This document shows positions 17,148 to 26,406 of a stretch of 64,000 bases of DNA, piece by piece. Positions within the stretch are counted from its first letter, which is position 1. Each line of letters begins with the position of its first letter. The position numbers were made by a program, and so were the translations under genes. The notes below the pieces were generated by a model. The model was not told the DNA's origin and did not search any database. It worked only from the letters and a program-made list of their open reading frames with translations. This stretch comes from Dyadobacter psychrotolerans (GTDB lineage: Bacteria; Bacteroidota; Bacteroidia; Cytophagales; Spirosomataceae), in contig NZ_SMFL01000009.1 of assembly GCF_004349265.1 (NCBI RefSeq), positions 1 to 64,000 on the forward strand, read 5' to 3'.

Positions 17148-20100
17148 ATGGAAAAAACATTTATTAAAAGAAGACTTTTTGCTTGCATCGCTGCGATTTT
17201 AGCAGCAGCTTCATCATTTGCACAAACGATCACGACAGGTGCGGTAAGCCCGGCAGCAGTATGTGCAGGAAACAGCATATCAGTTCCATTCACAACAACC
17301 GGCACCTTTGTTGCAGGTAATGTTTTTACAATTGAATTATCAACTGCCGCAGGCGCATTCCCGGGCACTTTTCTGGCTACAACAGGAACAGCATCTCCTC
17401 TGACAGCGGTTGTTCCGGCTGCAACGGTACCAGGGGCGGCATATACAATACGGGTTACTTCAAGTAATCCTGTTGCAGCAACAATGACGCCGAGCGCTGC
17501 TTTTACGGTTAATGCGATTCCGGCAAATCCAACTTTCACAGCACCACCTTCTTATGTTACAGGTGCCGTAGCGGCTCCGTTAACTGCATCAGGAAGCAAT
17601 TTATTATGGTATTCGGCGGCTACAGGCGGAACAGGTTCAGCTACTGCACCCACACCAACGACCACCGCCGCAGGCACTCAAAGTTTTTTTGTAAGCCAAA
17701 CAGTGGGCACCTGCGAAAGTGGAAGAGCACAAATTGACGTAGTCGTTACTGCCTGCACCGCACCCGCTGCACCGACGGTAGCACCGGTTGCTTACACAGT
17801 AGGACAAACACCCGTCGCGTTAACAGCAACAGGAACTGGTTTATTATGGTATACTGCCGCAACAGGCGGAACAGGTTCTCCTACGGCTCCCACACCAACA
17901 ACAACTGCGGCTGGAACTCAGAATTTTTGGGTAACACAAACGGTATCAGCCTGTGAAAGTCCACGTGCGCAGATAACAGTAACAGTGAGCGCATGTACTC
18001 CTCCTCCTGCTCCGACGGTAGCACCGGTTGCTTACACAGTAGGACAAACACCCGTCGCGTTAACAGCAACAGGAACTGGTTTATTATGGTATACTGCCGC
18101 AACAGGCGGAACAGGTTCTCCTACGGCTCCGACACCAACAACAACTGCGGCAGGTACTCAGAATTTTTGGGTGACACAAACGGTATCGGCCTGTGAAAGT
18201 CCGCGTGCTAATATCGTTGTAACAGTTACCGCTTGTACACCACCTGTTGCACCGACGGTAGCACCGGTTGCTTACACAGTAGGACAAACACCCGTCGCGT
18301 TAACAGCAACAGGAACTGGTTTATTATGGTATACTGCCGCAACAGGCGGAACAGGTTCTCCTACGGCTCCCACACCAACAACAACTGCGGCAGGTACTCA
18401 GAATTTTTGGGTGACACAAACGGTATCGGCCTGTGAAAGTCCGCGTGCTAATATCGTTGTAACAGTTACCGCTTGTACACCACCTGTTGCACCGACGGTA
18501 GCACCGGTTGCTTACACAGTAGGACAAACACCCGTCGCGTTAACAGCAACAGGAACTGGTTTATTATGGTACGCTGCCGCAACAGGAGGAACCGGTTCTC
18601 CTACGGCTCCTACACCAACAACAACTGCGGCAGGTACTCAGAATTTTTGGGTGACACAAACGGTATCGGCCTGTGAAAGTCCGCGTGCGCAGATAACAGT
18701 AACAGTCAGCGCATGTACGCCTCCACCGGCGCCGACAGTAGCACCGGTTGCTTACAGAGTTGGACAAACCCCTGTCGCTCTAACAGCAACAGGAACAGGT
18801 TTGCTCTGGTATACAACAGCAACGGGCGGAACAGGTTCGGCTACGGCTCCGACACCAACAACAACTGCGGCTGGAACTCAGAATTTTTGGGTAACACAAA
18901 CGGTATCAGCTTGCGAAAGTCCACGTGCGCAGATAACAGTAACAGTCAGCGCATGTGCGCTTTCAGCAGCTCCAACTATTACTTCAGCAACGACCTACTG
19001 TGCCACTACAGCTGCAATCCCAGCATTAACAGCTACGGGAACTGCCATTAAATGGTATAACGCCTCAGGTGGACTCATTGCTTCTGCAGTACCAAACGGG
19101 AATGTAAGTGTTTCAGAAGTTCAAACTTTTTACGTAACACAAACCGAAACCGGTAAATGTGAAAGCCCTAAAAAATTCATTGAAATAATTATAAACAAAA
19201 CGCCTCTTCCCGTTGTAAGCTCAACCGTTGTTGAGTACTGTTTAAATTCAACAGCAACCGCATTGACAGCAACCGGTACTGCTTTAAAATGGTATGCTTC
19301 TACAACCGGCACCACGGAAATATCCCCAATTCCGGTTACAACGACAGCCGGAAATTTGGTTTTTTATGTTAGTCAGTCTCTATATGGATGTGAAGGCGAC
19401 CGAGCCAGAATTGATGTTAAAATAAAAACTTTACCTGCTGTACCAACTGTTACAACACTTGCCGCAGTTTGTGAAAATACAACAGTAGCTTCAACAGTTC
19501 TTTCCGGTGCTGTTACTCCTCAGACCGGATTGCTTTGGTATACAGCCGCCACAGGTGGCACGGGTACCTCATCGGTACCTGCTATTGTCACAACCACGGC
19601 TGGTATTAAAAATTACTATGTAACACAAACCGCAGACGGCTGCGAAAGCGCAACAAGGGCGATATTGGCATTGGATGTAAAGGCACAGCCAGCCGCACCG
19701 ACAGTAGCCGCTGTCCCTTACTGTAAGGATGTGACAAATGCCACAGCACTTACCGCAACTGGAACAGGTCTGAAATGGTATAACGGTTTAACCGGAGGAA
19801 CAGCCTTAACAGCTGCACCTGTACCATCAACTGCAACGGTTGGTACAGCTTCATATTATGTTAGCCAGACAACTGCTTATACCGGATTATCCTGTGAAGG
19901 ACCTCGTGCTAAACTGGATGTAATTACAAATCCATTACCTGCAAACTTGACTGCAGCTTCTGAGGCCTTGTGTCAGGAACGTGCAGATAAAACATATACT
20001 TTTTCTGCAACGCCCACATTAGGAAATACGATCTCTTGGTATTCGGCACTTACAGGCGGAAGCAAAGAAACCGCTGTGCCTCCAACTGTAAATTTAAAGA

Positions 20101-21770
20101 ATGCCGGAGAAACAACTTTTTATTCAACTCAGGTGATTACCGCAACAGGCTGCGAAAGTCCTGTTCGTGCCGCAATCAAAATAAGAGTTAAACCACTTCC
20201 TGCTGTTCCATCAATTTCTGCCGCGCTGATTGAATACTGCCAGTTTGTAGCTGCTTCTCCTTTGTCAGCAACACCCGTATCCGACGCAACGCTCGACTGG
20301 TATGGAACAAGTGCTGCCGGAGGAACTGCTTCCGGAACTGCACCAACGCCTTCAACAGCAAATGGCGGTACGACCTCCTATTATGTTGCCCAAACTCTGG
20401 AAGCATGCGCAAGCGACAGGACAAAAATTGATGTAAAAATCAACACAACTCCTTTACCTGTTACACAAACCTCACTGGCTTACTGTCAGAACGAAACGGC
20501 GCCAATTCTGGATGCGACAGGAACTGTATTGAAATGGTATCGTACCGCAGACGGAGGACCCAATGACTGGCAGGGATATCCATACACGCCCTACACCGGA
20601 AAAGTAGAGGACTATTCGTTCTTTGTTACTCAGACAGGACTTGAAAATAAATGTGAAAGCCCTAAACAGGAAATTAAAATCCATATCAAAGCTTTACCAT
20701 CTGCAACTTTAACAGGTAATACAACCATCGACCTGGGACAGTCTGCTACGCTATCTCTTGCCTTTACAGGTGACGGTCCCTGGAAATATATACTTTCTCA
20801 TGGTGTAACAAACACTACGACACAATCAACAGTGACCGAACAGGTAACGCCGCTAACTACAACTACCTATTTCGTAACCGAAATATCCAACTCTTGTGGG
20901 AAGGGATCGCCTGTCGGTACTGTGCTTGTTACGGTAAGAATTCCAACGATTACTTCCGGCAGTCCGTCTGTTGCCGAAGCTTGCGCAGGTAAAACTTTTA
21001 CTGTCCCATTCCAGCAATCAGGAGATTATCCGGCAGGCAATACATTTAAGGTCCAGATAGCACTTACTAATGAAGATGCTAAATTCTACACGATCCCGTC
21101 TGTTGCAACCTCAAACCTGATAACGGCTACATTCCCTGACACCACTGCGGGCGGCAATTATTTTGTCCGTGTTGTCAGCTCAGGAACAAATCCTGCGTTT
21201 TTTGTACGAGGAAGCGTTAGTCCGCTGGGCATCACTGCCAGCCCTCTGCCAGTCGCAACAATTTCAGGAGCGCAAACGGTGTTAATGGGAGATCCGGCAA
21301 CATTGAAGGTAGATATTACGGGAAAATCGCCATGGACGTTTAGCCTTAACAATGGTGTGAAAGATTCGCTGATTACCGCCACGACTGCTTCTTATACATT
21401 TAAAATAACACCAAAAGCGACGACTACATATACGATCACTTCTGCAACCAACGGTTGTGGTATAGGTAAAGGTGCCGGATCCGCAAGAGTTCAGGTAGAT
21501 CCAATCCTGGCTGTTGAGCCTGTTGTGACGAATTGGGTAACTGTTTATCCAACCATAGCTGAAACGCTTTGTACCGTTGAAATTTCAGGGGCCTTATCTC
21601 CAAAGGATGCAAAAGTCGAGGTGATTGATTTGACAGGCCGTCCGGTATTTGAACAGGTTATTCGTCAGAAAACAACCGAGCTGGATTTCTCTAAATACCC
21701 GTCCGGATTATATCTGCTGCGGGTACAAAACGGAAATCTTCGTTCTGTGAATAAAGTAATGAAGCGTTAA
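17148..21770 (+). CDS. Large secreted Ig-like repeat protein with T9SS type A sorting domain
   Basis: A 1540-residue surface or secreted protein, extremely rich in Thr, Ala, Val and Pro. Residues 1-25 are a signal peptide ending in SSFAQ. About 125-1180 consist of roughly 13 Ig-like modules of about 80 residues with the signature LLWYTAATGGTGSPTAPTPT and a Cys-Glu-Ser near each end. Five central copies are almost identical in DNA. The last 80 residues (VVTNWVTVYPTIAETLCTVE to KVMKR) are a type A C-terminal sorting domain. It is probably an adhesin or surface spacer; the ligand is unknown. It is transcribed alone and followed by a terminator. Confidence 0.85.
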   Translation: MEKTFIKRRLFACIAAILAAASSFAQTITTGAVSPAAVCAGNSISVPFTTTGTFVAGNVFTIELSTAAGAFPGTFLATTGTASPLTAVVPAATVPGAAYTIRVTSSNPVAATMTPSAAFTVNAIPANPTFTAPPSYVTGAVAAPLTASGSNLLWYSAATGGTGSATAPTPTTTAAGTQSFFVSQTVGTCESGRAQIDVVVTACTAPAAPTVAPVAYTVGQTPVALTATGTGLLWYTAATGGTGSPTAPTPTTTAAGTQNFWVTQTVSACESPRAQITVTVSACTPPPAPTVAPVAYTVGQTPVALTATGTGLLWYTAATGGTGSPTAPTPTTTAAGTQNFWVTQTVSACESPRANIVVTVTACTPPVAPTVAPVAYTVGQTPVALTATGTGLLWYTAATGGTGSPTAPTPTTTAAGTQNFWVTQTVSACESPRANIVVTVTACTPPVAPTVAPVAYTVGQTPVALTATGTGLLWYAAATGGTGSPTAPTPTTTAAGTQNFWVTQTVSACESPRAQITVTVSACTPPPAPTVAPVAYRVGQTPVALTATGTGLLWYTTATGGTGSATAPTPTTTAAGTQNFWVTQTVSACESPRAQITVTVSACALSAAPTITSATTYCATTAAIPALTATGTAIKWYNASGGLIASAVPNGNVSVSEVQTFYVTQTETGKCESPKKFIEIIINKTPLPVVSSTVVEYCLNSTATALTATGTALKWYASTTGTTEISPIPVTTTAGNLVFYVSQSLYGCEGDRARIDVKIKTLPAVPTVTTLAAVCENTTVASTVLSGAVTPQTGLLWYTAATGGTGTSSVPAIVTTTAGIKNYYVTQTADGCESATRAILALDVKAQPAAPTVAAVPYCKDVTNATALTATGTGLKWYNGLTGGTALTAAPVPSTATVGTASYYVSQTTAYTGLSCEGPRAKLDVITNPLPANLTAASEALCQERADKTYTFSATPTLGNTISWYSALTGGSKETAVPPTVNLKNAGETTFYSTQVITATGCESPVRAAIKIRVKPLPAVPSISAALIEYCQFVAASPLSATPVSDATLDWYGTSAAGGTASGTAPTPSTANGGTTSYYVAQTLEACASDRTKIDVKINTTPLPVTQTSLAYCQNETAPILDATGTVLKWYRTADGGPNDWQGYPYTPYTGKVEDYSFFVTQTGLENKCESPKQEIKIHIKALPSATLTGNTTIDLGQSATLSLAFTGDGPWKYILSHGVTNTTTQSTVTEQVTPLTTTTYFVTEISNSCGKGSPVGTVLVTVRIPTITSGSPSVAEACAGKTFTVPFQQSGDYPAGNTFKVQIALTNEDAKFYTIPSVATSNLITATFPDTTAGGNYFVRVVSSGTNPAFFVRGSVSPLGITASPLPVATISGAQTVLMGDPATLKVDITGKSPWTFSLNNGVKDSLITATTASYTFKITPKATTTYTITSATNGCGIGKGAGSARVQVDPILAVEPVVTNWVTVYPTIAETLCTVEISGALSPKDAKVEVIDLTGRPVFEQVIRQKTTELDFSKYPSGLYLLRVQNGNLRSVNKVMKR
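17770..18968 (+). repeat. Five tandem 240-bp coding repeats
   Basis: Five consecutive 240-base units start at 17770, 18010, 18250, 18490 and 18730, each encoding one 80-residue Ig-like module. Units 1-4 differ at only a handful of bases. Unit 5 and the flanking unit before 17770 are more diverged. The exact 240-base period keeps the frame, so copy number can change by slippage or recombination without breaking the protein. Confidence 0.92.
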
Positions 21771-21794
21771 TAACAATATCGTTAACCGGAATAT

Positions 21795-21837
21795 AAAATG
21801 GGATATTTGTTGCGGAGGCAATGAATATCCCATTTTT
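21795..21837. terminator. Bidirectional-type terminator hairpin
   Basis: Perfect inverted repeat AAAATGGGATATT (21795-21807) / AATATCCCATTTT (21824-21836) with a T-run on the plus strand, directly after the repeat-protein gene. Confidence 0.75.
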
Positions 21838-21860
21838 GTAATCTTATTTCAAATAAAAAC

Positions 21861-22313
21861 ATGGACATACAAGCTGATATCGCTGATCAATACTTCATGG
21901 CGGAAGCCATGCGTTTGGCACAGCTTGCATTCGAAGACGGCGAAATTCCTGTCGGCGCAGTAGTGGTGATCGGTGAACGTATCATTGGAAAAGGCTACAA
22001 TCAAACCGAAAAACTGCATGACGTAACTGCCCATGCGGAGATGCTGGCCATCACCGCCGCTTCAGATTACCTGGGAGCAAAATACCTGCAGGATTGCACC
22101 TTGTATGTCACCCTCGAACCTTGTGTGATGTGCGCAGGAGCACTTTACTGGTCACAAATGAAAAGAGTGGTGATTGGAGCAACAGACGAAAAGAGAGGAT
22201 TTTCCAGACTTGGCACAGGAATTTTACATCCTAAAACACAGCTGACAACCGGAATTCTGGGTGAAGAATCGAGAACACTGCTTCTCAAATTTTTTAAGAC
22301 ATTAAGAACATAA
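21861..22313 (+). CDS. tadA: tRNA adenosine(34) deaminase
   Basis: A 150-residue zinc-dependent deaminase that converts A34 to inosine in tRNA-Arg(ACG), letting it read CGU, CGC and CGA. The zinc site is His58-Ala-Glu60 (Glu60 as proton shuttle) with Pro87-Cys88-x-x-Cys91. The segment GATDEKRGFSRLGTG matches TadA rather than guanine or cytosine deaminases. Its substrate tRNA-Arg(ACG) is in this window at 1324-1397. ATG start at 21861. It is followed 64 bases later by sodA in the same direction. Confidence 0.9.
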   Translation: MDIQADIADQYFMAEAMRLAQLAFEDGEIPVGAVVVIGERIIGKGYNQTEKLHDVTAHAEMLAITAASDYLGAKYLQDCTLYVTLEPCVMCAGALYWSQMKRVVIGATDEKRGFSRLGTGILHPKTQLTTGILGEESRTLLLKFFKTLRT

Positions 22314-22377
22314 AGTCCTGTTCTGCTGTTAGCAAACTAATCTATTACATTCAATAACCATTAAACCTTAAATTAAA

Positions 22378-22983
22378 ATGGCATTTACACTGGACCCGTT
22401 ACCCTACGCCAATAATGCACTGGAGCCGCACTTCGATGCATTGACAATGGAAATACATCATGATCGCCATCATCAGGCATATGTTACCAATTTGAATGCC
22501 GCTGTTGCAGGTACTGAACTGGAAGGTAAAAGCATAGAGGAATTAATAGCGAATATCAGCAAAGCTCCGGCTCCCGTTCGTAACAACGGAGGTGGACACT
22601 GGAACCACAGCTTTTTCTGGAAGTCACTTTCTGCTTCTGGCGGCGGAGAACCAACAGGAGAACTGGCAAAAGCAATCGATGCTAAATTCGGTTCTTTTTC
22701 TGCATTTAAGGATGAGTTCAAAAAAGCTTCAATCGGACGTTTTGGATCCGGTTGGGCGTGGCTTATCAAAACAGGCGATGGTGTTGCGATCACTTCAACG
22801 CCAAATCAGGACAATCCTCTGATGGACATTGCCGAAGTAAAAGGTACTCCGATCATCGGTCTTGACGTGTGGGAACACGCTTATTACCTGAAATACCAAA
22901 ACAAACGTCCTGATTATATAGACGCATACTGGAACGTAGTAGACTGGAAAGCTGCTGATGCTCTTTATGTTGCGGGCAAATAA
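22378..22983 (+). CDS. sodA: Superoxide dismutase (Mn/Fe family)
   Basis: Cytosolic enzyme of 201 residues converting superoxide to hydrogen peroxide and oxygen. The metal ligands are His27 (in [10 protein letters not shown]), the His of [10 protein letters not shown] (about 81), and Asp and His of [12 protein letters not shown] (about 163-167). The Gln in NQDNPLM and the Gly pair before HWNH are the pattern usual for manganese or cambialistic enzymes; metal choice cannot be fixed from sequence. ATG start at 22378. A strong hairpin terminator lies 17 bases after the stop. Confidence 0.93.
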   Translation: MAFTLDPLPYANNALEPHFDALTMEIHHDRHHQAYVTNLNAAVAGTELEGKSIEELIANISKAPAPVRNNGGGHWNHSFFWKSLSASGGGEPTGELAKAIDAKFGSFSAFKDEFKKASIGRFGSGWAWLIKTGDGVAITSTPNQDNPLMDIAEVKGTPIIGLDVWEHAYYLKYQNKRPDYIDAYWNVVDWKAADALYVAGK

Positions 22984-22999
22984 TCAGGTTTAAAATATA

Positions 23000-23057
23000 A
23001 AAAGGTTTGAAGTTTGTAAAAAAACTAGAAAATAGTCTTGCAAGCTTCAAACCTTTT
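23000..23057 (+). terminator. Terminator after sodA
   Basis: 13-bp perfect inverted repeat AAAAGGTTTGAAG (23000-23012) / CTTCAAACCTTTT (23045-23057), with a longish loop. Confidence 0.7.
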
Positions 23058-23102
23058 CATACTTTTGTATCCCCGAACAGGGTTGCCCGAATAGGCAAAA
23101 AC

Positions 23103-23177
23103 GGAGGTTGTAGCTCAGTCGGTTAGAGCGCTAGATTGTGGTTCTAGAGGTCGCGGGTTCGAGACCCGTCTCCCTCC
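23103..23177 (+). tRNA. tRNA-His (anticodon GTG)
   Basis: The extra 5' G(-1) pairs with C73, the mark of tRNA-His. The anticodon arm CTAGA-TTGTGGT-TCTAG gives GTG, and the T-arm is GCGGG-TTCGAGA-CCCGT. The acceptor 5' strand is GAGGTTG but the 3' strand is CTCCCTC, leaving two internal mismatches (5-68 and 6-67) where CAACCTC would pair fully. CCA is not encoded. An integrase gene starts about 250 bases downstream, so this 3' end may be a hybrid left by integration. Confidence 0.9.
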
Positions 23178-23201
23178 CATTTAGAAGTTTTTAAAATCAA
23201 C

Positions 23202-23236
23202 AAAATGCCTGTAAATCAATGATTTACGGGCATTTT
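23202..23236 (+). terminator. Terminator after tRNA-His
   Basis: Near-perfect 16-bp inverted repeat AAAATGCCTGTAAATC / GATTTACGGGCATTTT (one wobble) with a T-tail. Confidence 0.75.
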
Positions 23237-23278
23237 TGCTTTCCGGGATATCCCAAAATATGCAAAAATTCTCAATGT

Positions 23279-23379
23279 TTCAGTGAGTAATTCGTGTAGT
23301 TCGCTCATTTTTGAAAAAAGACTCACTGAAGTGGGGTTAAGTCATTGATTTACAAGATGTTCAAGAGATAAACATCTTG
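23279..23379 (+). promoter_or_regulatory. Paired inverted repeats upstream of the integrase gene
   Basis: Two dyads lie in the integrase leader: TTCAGTGAGT (23279-23288) / ACTCACTGAA (23321-23330) with a 32-base spacer, and CAAGATGTT (23353-23361) / AACATCTTG (23371-23379) followed by TTTT. They may be arm-type integrase binding sites, an attachment-site core region, or an attenuator. Their role is inferred from position only. Confidence 0.4.
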
Positions 23380-23428
23380 TTTTACAAGCGCGGCGGCTCG
23401 ATATTTATTCATCTTAAACGCTTGTGTT

Positions 23429-24649
23429 ATGTTGGAAAAGAGTTTCGGCCTGCTTTTTTATTTAAAGCCCGCCAAAAATCAAAAGGGAAATATCAGATAT
23501 GTGTATCTGCGGATCACAGTCCAGGGAAAAGTTGCAGAGCTATCCACAAAAAAGCTATGGAATACCAAACATTGGAATTCCATAGCTGGAAGAGCGACCG
23601 GCAACAAGGAAGACACCAGAACGCTTAATGCCTATCTGGACATGCTAGCAGCAAAGGTTCATCAGGCTAAAAAGATGCTTATCGAAGATGACATAAAAGT
23701 CACCGCGGAAGCACTCAAAAATGTTCTTTTGGGAAAGAGTACTGAAACAAGAACCATTCTGGAAGTTTTCCAGTACCACAATGAGCAGATGGCAGCACTT
23801 GTTGGAAAAGAATTTGCTCCGCTTACACTAAGCAGATACAAAACTGCGCTCGAGCATACGCGCTCATTTATCCAGTGGAAATACAAAATGGATGACCGAC
23901 GGATCAGCGACCTTGATTTTGAATTCATCTCCGAGTTCTCTTTCTGGCTTCGCAGCGCACGCGGTTGTAATCACAACTCGGCCATTAAGTATATGTCGAA
24001 TCTGAAAAAGATTGTGCTCATCTGTGTTAATAATAAATGGTTGAAAAAAGACCCTTTCCAGGGATTCAAACTGACTAAAAAGGAAGTTGTAAAAAATCCG
24101 TTGTCGCGGGCAGAGCTCCAACGCCTGACGGAAAAGGAATTTGAAATGGATCGCCTCAACAATGTTCGTGACATCTTTCTTTTCTGCTGTTATACCGGCC
24201 TTGCTTATGTTGATGTAAAGCAGTTAAAGCGTAGCGATATCGTTACAGGAATGGATGGGGATCTTTGGATCGATACCACTAGACAGAAAACGGATTCAGC
24301 CACCAGAATTCCACTGCTTCCGACAGCTTTGGAAATAATGAAGAAATACGAAGATGATCCGTTGTGTAGTAACCGGGGAGTTGTGCTTCCGGTTTTAAGC
24401 AACCAGAAGATGAATGCCTACCTCAAAGAAATTGCGACTTTATGCGGAATTTCAAAAACGCTCACTTTTCATATCGCACGTCACACTTTTGCGACGACAG
24501 TTACACTTAGTAACAAAGTTCCAATTGAGACAGTGTCAAAAATGCTTGGACACCGATCTTTGAAGCAGACGATGGTTTATGCTAAGATTCTGGATGTGAA
24601 GATCAGTGAGGATATGAAAGCGCTAAAGGAGCGGTTGAGAAACACCTAA
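23429..24649 (+). CDS. Tyrosine recombinase (Bacteroidetes mobile-element integrase)
   Basis: A 406-residue integrase. Residues about 5-95 are the arm-site DNA-binding domain (LLFYLKPAKNQKGNIRYVYLRI), about 105-205 the SAM-like core-binding domain, and about 220-400 the catalytic domain. Catalytic residues seen are Lys in RQKTDS, His-x-x-Arg in HIARHTFAT, the His of MLGHRS and the nucleophile Tyr of MVYAKI. The first Arg of the usual TGLR block is Ala here (TGLAYVD), a variant known in Bacteroidetes integrases. Lying just past tRNA-His in the same direction, it probably integrates at that tRNA's 3' end. ATG 23429 is used. Confidence 0.9.
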   Translation: MLEKSFGLLFYLKPAKNQKGNIRYVYLRITVQGKVAELSTKKLWNTKHWNSIAGRATGNKEDTRTLNAYLDMLAAKVHQAKKMLIEDDIKVTAEALKNVLLGKSTETRTILEVFQYHNEQMAALVGKEFAPLTLSRYKTALEHTRSFIQWKYKMDDRRISDLDFEFISEFSFWLRSARGCNHNSAIKYMSNLKKIVLICVNNKWLKKDPFQGFKLTKKEVVKNPLSRAELQRLTEKEFEMDRLNNVRDIFLFCCYTGLAYVDVKQLKRSDIVTGMDGDLWIDTTRQKTDSATRIPLLPTALEIMKKYEDDPLCSNRGVVLPVLSNQKMNAYLKEIATLCGISKTLTFHIARHTFATTVTLSNKVPIETVSKMLGHRSLKQTMVYAKILDVKISEDMKALKERLRNT

Positions 24650-24650
24650 G

Positions 24651-24695
24651 ACCAATGTATCGCAGGCGGCGCTAGTATGCCTGCGATACATTGGT
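24651..24695. terminator. Perfect 17-bp inverted repeat after the integrase
   Basis: ACCAATGTATCGCAGGC (24651-24667) and its exact complement at 24679-24695 with an 11-base loop, starting two bases after the integrase stop. It lacks a T-run, so it may be an mRNA 3'-end stabiliser or a recombination/attachment structure rather than a classical terminator. Confidence 0.55.
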
Positions 24696-24900
24696 AGTGT
24701 TATAATTACAAATATCTTGCTCATACCTTAATGGCTTTCATGAGCCGTTTTTTATCGTGGGAGGTGGCAGAGAAAGAATCGAAGACTTTCTCTGAAATAT
24801 AAAGACTTCTGAGCGCAACGTGTTGACCAATCAGCCTCGGCTGCTACTGGCTCCAGAAGAATTATAAATTTATTGTAAACTTGAATTCTAAATCCAGAAA

Positions 24901-25056
24901 ATGAAAAATCAAATAGAAATATATCAAAGCCAGGACGGACAAACTCAAATAGAAGTAAAATTTGGAGAAGACACCGTATGGCTTGACGCTCATTCGTTGG
25001 CTGAGATATTCTCGGTTCAACGTCCAGCTGTCGTAAAACATATTAATAATATAAAT
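24901..25056 (+). pseudogene. RhuM/virulence-type protein, N-terminal stump
   Basis: From ATG 24901 about 50 residues read IEIYQSQDGQTQIEVKF...TVWLDAHSLAEIF...VVKHINNI, the N-terminal DNA-binding-like region of RhuM-family proteins, often beside mobile elements. Family sequence ends near 25050, and the frame then reads antisense into the 3' end of the toxin-kinase gene to a stop at 25116. A full RhuM protein is about 300-350 residues, so this is a deletion remnant. Confidence 0.65.
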
Positions 25057-25087
25057 CGTATTTTCCCATACGCGGGTTTTTACCATA

Positions 25088-26080
25088 TCATGATTTCCGC
25101 GGCCATTCCATATTAATTCGTTTAATTTTGTCTTTATAGTATGATTTGTATTCAGCCTTTATTGGTTCGTTTAAATAAGAACTATCAATCAGAAAATCGA
25201 TTTTTTCTTCTTTTCCGTTAAACTCCGAAATGATTTTAATAATCCGGCTCTCTTTGATTCCTAAGACCTTCCCAAACTGTAAGAAGTCATCGTAAGTATA
25301 AAAGCCTTGGGCATCATAGGCGTCCGAAAAGCGATCTTTCAAAAGCATGAGCGCCATGTCTGACTCACTAGGCGAATGTATGCGGGTGCAAAGCAAATCG
25401 TAGGCCGGTGTGAAAACGTAGTCACCTGTTTCAATTTGAATAACAGAAAAATTCTTGACGTGTGCATCACCGTTTGAAAAAATATAGTTGAACAGTATCA
25501 ATCTGAAGAATTTTTCAATTTCTACCGGATATAATGAAACGTGGATTTTCATTAATGCGCCTATTTCTTCATAGGAAAGATCATATTTGAAATTTCTTCC
25601 ATGTGTAATCTCTGTGACTTGGGCAATTTGTGCGAAGTCTTCTTGTTGGAACTTGCTGCCGTCTGGCTTAACGTCAAATCTTTTTACCAGGTAAGCTGGT
25701 GTTCGATCCTTGAAATAAATAATCGCGTTGGGCGGGACTGCGATCCTGAAAAGTTGCCTTGCTAGTTGCATCGTCAAATGCTCATTGGCAGGGGCTTGAT
25801 CCAGATGTTTAAACTGACCTATTGGAATAGGCTTCAGTAAAAATTGACCTCCTTTGTCCGTGAGAATCAGTTGGCTTTTTGCCAGTTTCAGTGAGTATTT
25901 CACCTGAACTCCTGATATCGACATTTTTTTGGTCAAATCGTTGAAAAGGTCTGAATCTTCCGTGTAAGGAGAATGAAATGGCAGGATGTGACTCACCTTC
26001 TCGCCATCAAATAATTCTTTAAGACACTTTTTACAGTACCCATCAACGGCTACCTCTTTAAAACATCCAGAGCAATTCAT
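25088..26080 (-). CDS. HipT-like toxin kinase (HipA C-terminal domain) with N-terminal zinc-ribbon-like segment
   Basis: A 330-residue Ser/Thr kinase of the HipA fold, expected to phosphorylate an aminoacyl-tRNA synthetase (GltX or TrpS in known members) and stop growth. The ATP-loop segment MSISGVQVKY holds Ser54-Ile-Ser56, the SIS motif where HipT toxins autophosphorylate. Lys83 in FLLKP binds ATP, Asp205 in NGDAHVKN is the catalytic base with Asn210, and Asp228 in AYDLL binds magnesium. Residues 1-25 add a CxxC-x9-CxxC zinc-ribbon-like module (Cys3, 6, 16, 19). The HipA N-subdomain is absent and encoded separately upstream. The ATG at 26080 overlaps the previous gene's stop by 4 bases. Confidence 0.85.
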   Translation of the reverse strand: MNCSGCFKEVAVDGYCKKCLKELFDGEKVSHILPFHSPYTEDSDLFNDLTKKMSISGVQVKYSLKLAKSQLILTDKGGQFLLKPIPIGQFKHLDQAPANEHLTMQLARQLFRIAVPPNAIIYFKDRTPAYLVKRFDVKPDGSKFQQEDFAQIAQVTEITHGRNFKYDLSYEEIGALMKIHVSLYPVEIEKFFRLILFNYIFSNGDAHVKNFSVIQIETGDYVFTPAYDLLCTRIHSPSESDMALMLLKDRFSDAYDAQGFYTYDDFLQFGKVLGIKESRIIKIISEFNGKEEKIDFLIDSSYLNEPIKAEYKSYYKDKIKRINMEWPRKS

Positions 26081-26406
26081 GATAAAATTTCGTTAACTGT
26101 TATTGATCCTATTGTATCTGATTTTGCTGTTGCTAATAAAAGACCGAAATGGTCATTTTCATCGATACGTAGTAGGCGGCATTGAGTCTGTTTGTTGACC
26201 CCTTCGGAAAGCAATCCGTAGAAGAAAGGAAAGAGAACATCAGAATAATATTGTTGATGTGTTTTTGGTAGCGATAGACTTATAGCAAATTGGTTGGAAT
26301 CCTCGAAGTAGGCATTGTCATATGTAAAAACATATTGCTGAGAATCTGTTCTCTCAAGAGTGCCAGCCAGTATTCCGTTATTGTAGATTTCGGCCTTTCT
26401 TCCCAT
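26077..26406 (-). CDS. HipS-like protein (HipA N-terminal subdomain-1)
   Basis: A 109-residue stand-alone copy of the N-terminal domain that in two-gene HipBA systems is fused to the kinase (KAEIYNNGILAGTLERTDSQQYVF ... FPFFYGLLSEG block). In the E. coli HipBST system the corresponding small protein HipS is the actual antitoxin that blocks HipT. The same role is inferred here from gene order and split architecture. ATG 26406 overlaps the antitoxin-like regulator's stop by one base (TGATG), and its own stop overlaps the kinase start, so all three are translationally coupled. A GTG at 26409 is a less likely start. Confidence 0.8.
   Translation of the reverse strand: MGRKAEIYNNGILAGTLERTDSQQYVFTYDNAYFEDSNQFAISLSLPKTHQQYYSDVLFPFFYGLLSEGVNKQTQCRLLRIDENDHFGLLLATAKSDTIGSITVNEILS

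Noticed and set aside
16964-17539. 191-codon antisense frame at the start of the repeat protein
   Set aside because: Produced by the Ala/Thr/Val-rich codons of the sense strand; overlaps the signal peptide region.
17993-18767. Periodic short frames on other strands inside the repeats
   Set aside because: They recur with the 240-base period and are shadows of the same repeat.
17770-18968. Regular repeats as a CRISPR array
   Set aside because: The unit is 240 bases, fully coding in one frame and has no unique spacers or cas genes.
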